A stretch of 43,379 nt of DNA, taken from Candidatus Gottesmanbacteria bacterium RBG_16_37_8. GTDB lineage: Bacteria > Patescibacteriota > Microgenomatia > 2-02-FULL-39-11. Made by a program: the position numbers and the translations under genes. The notes beneath the pieces are model-generated. The model made no database searches. It worked only from the letters and a program-made list of their open reading frames with translations, and was not told the origin of the DNA. The stretch covers positions 23,102-66,480 of the forward strand of contig MFJA01000011.1 in NCBI GenBank assembly GCA_001779055.1, in the 5' to 3' direction. Below are positions 38,023-43,379 of this stretch, in pieces (within the stretch, counting starts at the first letter, position 1; each line of letters starts with the position of its first letter).

Positions 38023-39744
38023 GTGCCCAAACTGAAAATAGTTTCCATATTCTTGTTTCTTGTTTCTTGTTTCTTGTTTCTTAATGCTCGTCTGGTTATG
38101 GCTGACGAGCTTGAAGAAATTGAAAAAAAATTATCTGATTTAAAGCGTGCTTTGCAAATGTCTATTGCCGCCACCTCCCCCCTGGAAAAAAACCTGACTA
38201 CTTTGCAAAAAAACCTCTCTGAAATCCAGAGTAAAATAACTATTATTGAAGCTGATGTAGTTTTGAAAGAAAAGGAAGTCTTGGAAGGCGAAAAACTGCT
38301 GATTTTAGCCCAGGAATTATTAGGCCAGAAGGTCCGCCAGATTTATATTTCTTCCTCTCAATTCAACAGTACCAAAGTACTTCTTCTTCTAGGAAAAAAT
38401 CTCAATCTGACACTAAGGCAGTTTGGCTACCAGAAAAAGGCTATCGAAAATGACCGCGATACCATAGTCAAAGTAGTTCTCTATATCAAAGACCTGGAAA
38501 ATAAGAAAAAAACTCTCGAAAGTGAAAAAGTCAGATTGGCAAGCGTCAAAAAAGAAACTGATAACCAGGCCCAGTTTTTACAAAAAGAAATAACCGGAGC
38601 CAAAAAATATCAGGGTACACTGTCTAGTCAGATAGCTCAGCTGTCTGCTCGCCAGCAACAGTTACTAGTCCAAAAGCTGGAAAGCCTGCATCTGCCGACA
38701 TCCTTAGGTGCAGGACCTCTCTTTTGTACTGATGACAGAAAGCTTGACCCCGGTTTTTCTCCTTCCTTTGCGGCATTTACATATGGCATACCCCACCGGG
38801 TGGGTATGAATCAGTATGGTGCTTTAGGACGAGCTAAATCCGGACAAAATCATAAGGACATCCTCAATGCCTATTATCAGGGGATTAGTTTTGAGACCAG
38901 AGACTCCAATATGAAAATTAAAGTCCAGGGCTACGGTGAAAAAAATCTGGATGAATACCTGCTGGGAATCTATGAAATGCCGGACAGTTGGCCGCTTGAA
39001 GCTTTAAAAGCTCAAGCTGTTGCCGCCCGTTCTTATGCTTTAGCCTATACCAATAACGGACAGAGTGAAATCTGCACCACCCAAGCCTGTCAGGTTTATA
39101 AGGGAGGCAACAAAGGCGGCAATTGGGAAAAAGCCGTCAATGATACCAAAGGTGAAATCATGGTCTATCAGGGGGAAATTGTTAAAGCCTGGTACGCTTC
39201 AACTTTCGGCGGTTTCTCTTTTACCTCAGGTGATGTCTGGGGTTCGGACCGGGGATATACCAGAAGAATGAGAGACACAAGTGGTGATGTTGGCAGTTTT
39301 TCCGATCTGTCAGAAAAAGCATATGACCGAGAATCTCCCTGTTTCTATGCCGCCCAGGGTTTTAGGAGTGAGTATGCCAAATCAGCCTGGCTCAAGTCTG
39401 ATGAAGTAGCCGATATAGTCAACGTGCTTCTTCTTGCCAAAAACGATGGGACAACCCAATCTCACTTATCTCAAATCGATAAACCAAATCCTGACGGTGT
39501 TGATACTTGGGATGCCGGTCGCGTTAAAAGTGAATTGAAAAACCGCGGGATTACCCCCTATAATTCCATCTCGCAGGCAAGTGTCGATTGGGATAAGGGA
39601 GGAGGCAAAGTCAACTCCATATCTATCCAGGGTGATGCAGGAACAAGTTCCTTCGATGGAACGGAATTCAGAAACTTTTTTAATTTGCGGGCACCGGCCA
39701 ATATTCAAATCGTCGGCCCGTTATATAATATTGAAAGAAAATAA
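38023..39744 (+). CDS. SpoIID/LytB-domain protein with N-terminal coiled coil
   Basis: A 573-aa exported protein. The signal peptide (residues 1-27) is followed by a coiled coil (about 28-215; ELEEIEKKLSDLKRAL and further heptads, like PcsB/EnvC-type hydrolase regulators). A SpoIID domain lies at about 240-570. SpoIID enzymes are lytic transglycosylases acting on denuded glycan; the catalytic Glu region is IYEMPDSWPLEALKAQAVAARSYAL, followed by ICTTQACQVYKG and WYASTFGG. It starts at GTG, placed by the promoter. The signal peptide is encoded by a 7-bp tandem repeat that could change frame. The next gene begins one base later. Confidence 0.9.
   Translation: MPKLKIVSIFLFLVSCFLFLNARLVMADELEEIEKKLSDLKRALQMSIAATSPLEKNLTTLQKNLSEIQSKITIIEADVVLKEKEVLEGEKLLILAQELLGQKVRQIYISSSQFNSTKVLLLLGKNLNLTLRQFGYQKKAIENDRDTIVKVVLYIKDLENKKKTLESEKVRLASVKKETDNQAQFLQKEITGAKKYQGTLSSQIAQLSARQQQLLVQKLESLHLPTSLGAGPLFCTDDRKLDPGFSPSFAAFTYGIPHRVGMNQYGALGRAKSGQNHKDILNAYYQGISFETRDSNMKIKVQGYGEKNLDEYLLGIYEMPDSWPLEALKAQAVAARSYALAYTNNGQSEICTTQACQVYKGGNKGGNWEKAVNDTKGEIMVYQGEIVKAWYASTFGGFSFTSGDVWGSDRGYTRRMRDTSGDVGSFSDLSEKAYDRESPCFYAAQGFRSEYAKSAWLKSDEVADIVNVLLLAKNDGTTQSHLSQIDKPNPDGVDTWDAGRVKSELKNRGITPYNSISQASVDWDKGGGKVNSISIQGDAGTSSFDGTEFRNFFNLRAPANIQIVGPLYNIERK
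38051..38082 (+). repeat. Heptanucleotide tandem repeat (TCTTGTT x4, plus TCTT)
   Basis: Four exact 7-base units and a partial fifth inside the signal-peptide codons of the SpoIID gene. Seven is not a multiple of three, so gain or loss of one unit shifts the frame. Confidence 0.9.
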
Positions 39745-39745
39745 A

Positions 39746-40360
39746 ATGCCGGAAATATTTGTTTCACCAGACTCCAGTCACGCTCCTATAAAAACTGGCA
39801 ATTTAAATAAGCCTCATCCTTTATCTGCCTTCATGTTTATGCCAGACGGTATAAGCTTTGAGAATCAGGAGCCGGACGAAACCATAGTTCTTTTATTAAG
39901 AAAACATTTTATTACCAATCTTTCCTGGTTGTTTATAAGTTTTATTCTTCTGTTAATTCCAATTACTTTTTTCCCTTTTATTGTCATTAATAATCTCATT
40001 CCCCAGCTGCCGCTTGCTTTTTTCAGATTAGTAACTCCTGTCTGGTATCTTTTTACGGCAAGTTATATTCTGGTTAATTTTTTAATGTGGTATTTTACTA
40101 TCTCGATAGTCACTACCGAAAGAATTCTTGATATCGATTTTATTAATCTCTTAAATAAAAAAGTCGCTGAAACCAGATTGACAAAAGTCGAAGATGTTAC
40201 CCAGAGAACCGGCGGCTTTATGGAAGCTTTTTTTGACTACGGTAATGTCATTGTCCAAACCGCCGGAGCAGAAGCGGTTTTTCTTTTTCATGCTGTTCCC
40301 AAACCCCAGCAGGTTGTCAGGATTATCAATCAGCTTCTGGAAAGGGAAGAAGAACAGTAG
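39746..40360 (+). CDS. Bacterial PH-domain (bPH2) membrane protein
   Basis: A 204-aa protein with a polar N-terminus (about 1-40). Two helices follow (HFITNLSWLFISFILLLIPITFFPF, and VWYLFTASYILVNFLMWYF), then a PH-like domain (ITTERILDIDFINLLNKKVAETRLTKVEDVTQRTGGFMEAFFDYGNVIVQT). The last part is the hallmark of bPH2/YdbS-like proteins. ATG 39746 follows the SpoIID stop by one base; a much earlier start would lie inside SpoIID. The role is unknown. Confidence 0.82.
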   Translation: MPEIFVSPDSSHAPIKTGNLNKPHPLSAFMFMPDGISFENQEPDETIVLLLRKHFITNLSWLFISFILLLIPITFFPFIVINNLIPQLPLAFFRLVTPVWYLFTASYILVNFLMWYFTISIVTTERILDIDFINLLNKKVAETRLTKVEDVTQRTGGFMEAFFDYGNVIVQTAGAEAVFLFHAVPKPQQVVRIINQLLEREEEQ

Positions 40361-40364
40361 TTTT

Positions 40365-40616
40365 ATGCCTACAGATGAATTTATTCTGGATTTAATAAGC
40401 AAATTACCCTTTATCTTGATTAGAATTTTTACGGTAATTCTTCTTTTGATGCATCTTCTTTTCTCGGTAGTTATTGTCAGACAAACCAGAATTTTATCAA
40501 AAATTGTGGAAGCCAAATTCTCTCCGACTATCCAGTTAATCTCTGTTCTTCATTTAATGGCTTCACTTGGTGTTTTGCTTTTTACCATAATCTATTTGTT
40601 CTTTTTGAATCTATGA
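40365..40616 (+). CDS. DUF5657-like two-helix membrane protein
   Basis: An 83-aa protein with helices at about 14-38 (LPFILIRIFTVILLLMHLLFSVVIV) and 58-82 (LISVLHLMASLGVLLFTIIYLFFL), separated by RQTRILSKIVEAKFSP. This layout is typical of DUF5657 proteins of CPR bacteria. It starts 4 bases after the PH protein and overlaps the next gene by 4 bases (ATGA), so the four genes form one operon. Confidence 0.72.
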   Translation: MPTDEFILDLISKLPFILIRIFTVILLLMHLLFSVVIVRQTRILSKIVEAKFSPTIQLISVLHLMASLGVLLFTIIYLFFLNL

Positions 40617-42400
40617 ATTATCAATACCGTTCAGCCAAAATAACTTCTCCTTCAACGGAAATTTATTGGGGCGGCTGTTTTGTTGAAAATGAACTGATAG
40701 TTCTATTGGAAATTGGTTGCGATGGTTCAATTCCGGCTTCTCATCTTGGAAAGAATGTTTTTGATTCTCTGCTTGCCTTATTCAAAGAGCTTCCTTCAAA
40801 AGATAAAGATGCTGTTAAAACTCTTCTTAAAGATATATCCGGTTTCTCCTTCATAAAAACAGCCTTAATAGGCATTATCTCTGATTCACGGATTTATCTT
40901 GGTTGTCAGGGTAAAGGTCAGGCGGTTCTCATAAGAGATGAAGAAGTAGGTGCCATAGTTTCAGGCGGCTTCATTTCTCAAGGTCAAGTAGAAATAAATG
41001 ACCGGATAATTTTCCATTCCGACCATCTGGCTGAAATTTTGGGTACAAAAACTTTGGACAAAATTTATCATGCCCAGCTCCTTGAAGATTTTGAAGAAGA
41101 ATTAGGCGGCATTCTGTCAAGTAGTGAAAAGGCCAAAGGCTTGGCTGTGCTTGAACTGGTTATTACCGCCAAAAAAACTTTACCGGAAATAAATAGTATC
41201 AATAAATTAACCGGACTTTCCGCCCAAAAGTATATCATCTCGTTTTTACTTGAAAAATATAATCAAATTAAAACTTTCTATACCCGTAAAACCGGACGCC
41301 AAAAATTTTTCCTGATAGCGCTCTTTATTCTTTTTGTTTTTTTTATACTTAATACCTTTTCAGGTTATATCCGTTCCAATAATTCTCAAAAATTAAAACA
41401 ATTAAACGAGTCGCTAAGTCAGGTTAATCAGCAATTCGAAGAAGCTGGAGCTCTTTTAGAGTTAAATCCGGTAAGGTCAAGAGAGCTTCTGGGAAGCGCC
41501 AAATTAACCGTCAGTCAACTTTTGTCAAAAACAAAAAAGAATTCCAGGGAATACAAACTCTTAGCTGAATGGTTTGAAAAAATATCATCATCAGAAATCG
41601 GTGCCTATAAAATCTATAAGTTAACAGCGGTTCCCGTCTTCTTTGATATTTCCTTAATCAAGCCGGAAGGCCGGGCTGATCTGATTTCAACTTATCAGGA
41701 TAAGAACGTCATTTTGGACCGCCAAAATAAAACCCTTTATTTTTTGGACACATCAACCAAGCAGTCGGCAGTTTTAGCCGGCAGTGATGTTGTTAAAAAT
41801 GCCCAAACAGTAGCCATTCACGGAAATAATGCTTATGTTCTCAGTGATGACGGTATCTTTACAATAGATATTGAAAAAAAGACTGCCGAAAAGGTTATAG
41901 AGCATGATAGCAGCTGGGGGGACATAGCTTCATTTCAGGCTTTTGCCGCTAATCTTTATCTTCTGGACAGGAAAAATAATACTATCTGGAAATATCTCTC
42001 AACAGAAACCGGTTTTTCAGATAGACGCAGTTATCTCAATGCCGGAATTGGAGTCAGTTTGGCCGCCATGACTCAAATGAATATAGACGGTTCTATCTAT
42101 GTAACCGGCGGCAATGAAATCATAAAATTTACACAAGGAGCAAAAGACCAGTTTTCTTTAAAAGGTTTGGCAGACACCGTTAGTAAAATTGACTCATTCT
42201 CAACCAGTGAAAATGATAAAAATATCTATATTTTGGATAAAACCTTAAAAAGAATTGTTGTTTTTGATAAAGAAGGTTTATATCATTCCCAATATCAATG
42301 GGAGGATTTAGGTCAGGCTCAATCAATCGTCGCCTCAGAATCCGCAGGTTTTATTTTTGTCCTGATCGGTAATAAAATCTACTCCATCGATATTAAATAA
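40613..42400 (+). CDS. PP2C-like domain, transmembrane helix and beta-propeller protein
   Basis: A 595-aa protein. The cytoplasmic part (about 1-200) has the rhythm of a PP2C phosphatase-like fold (GGCFVENELIVLLEIGCDGS, then FIKTALIGIISDSRIYLGCQGKGQAVLIRDEEV, then IIFHSDHLAEIL), but the metal-binding Asp residues of active PP2C enzymes are not evident, so it may be inactive. One helix follows (about 229-250, FFLIALFILFVFFILNTF), then a coiled coil (SQKLKQLNESLSQVNQQFEEAG). An outer propeller-like repeat region runs from about 335 to the end (NKTLYFLDT, NNAYVLSDD, KNIYILDK). It could pass signals across the membrane. No characterised homologue is recognised. Confidence 0.65.
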   Translation: MNYQYRSAKITSPSTEIYWGGCFVENELIVLLEIGCDGSIPASHLGKNVFDSLLALFKELPSKDKDAVKTLLKDISGFSFIKTALIGIISDSRIYLGCQGKGQAVLIRDEEVGAIVSGGFISQGQVEINDRIIFHSDHLAEILGTKTLDKIYHAQLLEDFEEELGGILSSSEKAKGLAVLELVITAKKTLPEINSINKLTGLSAQKYIISFLLEKYNQIKTFYTRKTGRQKFFLIALFILFVFFILNTFSGYIRSNNSQKLKQLNESLSQVNQQFEEAGALLELNPVRSRELLGSAKLTVSQLLSKTKKNSREYKLLAEWFEKISSSEIGAYKIYKLTAVPVFFDISLIKPEGRADLISTYQDKNVILDRQNKTLYFLDTSTKQSAVLAGSDVVKNAQTVAIHGNNAYVLSDDGIFTIDIEKKTAEKVIEHDSSWGDIASFQAFAANLYLLDRKNNTIWKYLSTETGFSDRRSYLNAGIGVSLAAMTQMNIDGSIYVTGGNEIIKFTQGAKDQFSLKGLADTVSKIDSFSTSENDKNIYILDKTLKRIVVFDKEGLYHSQYQWEDLGQAQSIVASESAGFIFVLIGNKIYSIDIK

Positions 42401-42408
42401 TTTGTTTT

Positions 42409-42867
42409 ATGAAAGTAGTCAACCGCCGCGCTTTACATGATTATCAGGTCTTGGAAACTTTTCAAACCGGAATTGTTTTAATCGGACCCGAAGTCAAATC
42501 AGTTAGAGGCGGTAAAATTTCTCTAGAAGGATCCTTTGTCAAAATTATTGGCAGTGAAATCTATCTGCTTAATGCCCAGATTTTCCCATATCCTTATGCC
42601 CGTCCGCCGGCTGGCGGATATGATCCGAAGCGTACCCGTAAACTTCTCATGCACAAACGGGAGATTATATCTTTAAAGACCAAACTTTCCTCAGCTGAAT
42701 TGACCTTAGTCCCCCTCGAATGTTATAATTCGGAAGGTCTTTTCAAGCTGACAATTGCTTTAGCCCGCGGTAAAAAAGAGTATCAGAAGCGGGAAAAATT
42801 AAGAAGACGAGCTATTGATAGGGAAACCGAAAGAGAATTGAAAAGTCATTTGCCGACTAAAGACTAA
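42409..42867 (+). CDS. smpB: SsrA-binding protein SmpB
   Basis: A 152-aa protein that delivers tmRNA to stalled ribosomes. The N-terminal KVVNRRALHDYQVLETFQTGIVLIGPEVKSVRGGK, the EGSFVKI segment, the RTRKLLMHKREI basic stretch and the C-terminal GKKEYQKREKLRRRAIDRE tail, which enters the mRNA channel, are all present. The tmRNA gene starts 5 bases downstream, so the RNA and its partner are probably made together. Confidence 0.97.
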   Translation: MKVVNRRALHDYQVLETFQTGIVLIGPEVKSVRGGKISLEGSFVKIIGSEIYLLNAQIFPYPYARPPAGGYDPKRTRKLLMHKREIISLKTKLSSAELTLVPLECYNSEGLFKLTIALARGKKEYQKREKLRRRAIDRETERELKSHLPTKD

Positions 42868-42872
42868 TTAAC

Positions 42873-43288
42873 GGGGATGAGACGATCGACGGGATAGTAC
42901 TTTAAAAACTGCAAGCCGAGGTGATTGTACTCGCAAAATCAATCAAAACAAAACTGTCAGTAATGATGGTGAAAAAGAAGATATTTTAGCTTTAGCTGAC
43001 CGAGTCCTCGGAAAGCTTGAAGCACGAAATGCTTCTTTAGCTTACGCTGCAAATTATTTGCAGGTCTAAGCTCATCTGTATTTGTCTTTTTCTGATGGGA
43101 TGATGCAGGTGTAAACACAGTCAGAATGCACCCCGGTAATTGACAGACATCGGGGTAAAGACTTTGTCTTACTTTTTTTATTGATTGTCCGTTGGGACAA
43201 TAAGAAAAGGACATTATAACAACGGACTACGCTTGTAGAAGTTTTTATAGTGCGTCTTCGGACTCCGGATCACCTCCGGACATCTCCA
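42873..43288 (+). ncRNA. ssrA: Transfer-messenger RNA (tmRNA)
   Basis: About 416 bases. The 5' end GGGGATGAGACGATCGACGG pairs with the 3' CATCTCC to form the alanine-type acceptor arm (one G-T pair). The P2 helix pairs ACTTTAAAAACTGCAAGC (near 42899-42916) with GCTTGTAGAAGTTTTTATAGT near 43229-43249. Several pseudoknot stems, such as ACCCCGG/CGGGGT, are visible. The usual resume position (TACTC-GCA, GCA at 42933) gives an 18-codon tag ending at TAG 42987-42989, with a second TAG two codons later. The one-base-shifted frame instead reads GEKEDILALAD, which looks more like a degradation tag. The T loop (ATCACCT) departs from TTCRANY. CCA is not encoded as such (ACCCAG). Confidence 0.92.
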
Positions 43289-43379
43289 CCCAGCAAAATC
43301 ACTCAAAACCCGCTTTATGGCGGGTTTTTCGTGATCGCTGGGCAAGCCCTGAATAACATGAAATAGATTTTGCTGGGTG
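43287..43379. repeat. 14-bp inverted repeat flanking the ssrA terminator
   Basis: CACCCAGCAAAATC (43287-43300), starting in the last bases of tmRNA, is repeated inverted and exact at 43366-43379, the very end of the window. A shorter inner match (GTGATCGCTGGG) lies between. Confidence 0.75.
43305..43330 (+). terminator. Rho-independent terminator after ssrA
   Basis: A seven-base stem (AACCCGC at 43307-43313, GCGGGTT at 43320-43326), loop TTTATG, and a run of five T (43325-43329). A-rich flanks would make it work weakly on the other strand too. Confidence 0.85.

Noticed and set aside
1..43379. Insertion sequence or prophage
   Set aside because: No transposase, terminal inverted repeat pair around a transposase, or phage structural gene was seen. 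The only recombinase looks like a housekeeping Xer enzyme.

Overview
The window looks like a chromosome segment from a small-genome bacterium of the Candidate Phyla Radiation (Patescibacteria), probably within or near Microgenomates. This is inferred from gene content and style. Coding is AT-rich and very dense, there are many single-domain proteins of families typical of CPR (DUF5667, DUF5657, DUF5678, DUF6580, CvpA-CAP fusion, TrbC/VirB2-like small membrane proteins), IMP dehydrogenase lacks CBS domains, and the mevalonate pathway has an archaeal-type front end. No 16S rRNA or other decisive phylogenetic marker is present, so the placement is not proven.

Layout. 1-301: 5' part of a pilin-like gene on the minus strand, cut by the window edge. 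390-9083: one tightly packed plus-strand run that starts with an ECF sigma factor, a one-helix protein and a Yip1-like membrane protein. It continues with the mevalonate pathway (HMG-CoA reductase, archaeal HMG-CoA synthase, thiolase, DUF35 protein, two GHMP kinases, diphosphomevalonate decarboxylase) and ends with undecaprenyl diphosphate synthase. A cupredoxin-like protein follows. 9604-17867: envelope genes, namely two class A PBPs with an AbrB/PIN toxin-antitoxin pair between them, a CvpA-CAP fusion, MurB, and a tyrosine recombinase. 18004-23314: a DUF5667 protein, then NrdR, B12-dependent ribonucleotide reductase, cobalamin adenosyltransferase, a DUF4430 (transcobalamin C-terminal-like) exported protein and a DUF6580/ECF-S-like membrane protein. 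This looks like a self-contained system for B12-dependent DNA precursor synthesis and B12 acquisition. 23320-26145: a VirD4/HerA-like ATPase with a small partner. 26172-30847: tRNA-Ile(UAU), two more toxin-antitoxin pairs, a DUF5678/retropepsin-like pair flanked by an exact 28-bp repeat, a phosphodiester glycosidase and a hexulose-phosphate-synthase-like enzyme. 30879-35706: stomatin, then a purine operon (deoxyribosyltransferase-like, adenosine deaminase, IMPDH, GMP synthase). 35707-37967: three minus-strand pilin-like/Cys-rich secreted membrane proteins. 38023-43330: SpoIID, PH-domain, DUF5657, PP2C-like/propeller protein, SmpB, tmRNA and a terminator.

Transcription signals. Many gene starts lie 6-7 bases after a clear -10 hexamer, often of the extended TGn-TATAAT kind. 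At least eleven genes appear to be transcribed as leaderless mRNAs. This pattern also decides several start codons (TTG or GTG versus ATG).

Most notable: the NrdR-NrdJ-B12 module with a pair of NrdR boxes; the window-wide leaderless architecture; an ECF sigma factor heading the mevalonate operon; insertion scars around toxin-antitoxin and DUF5678/protease cassettes; a 7-bp tandem repeat inside the SpoIID signal peptide that could phase-vary; and a tmRNA whose tag reading frame is atypical.
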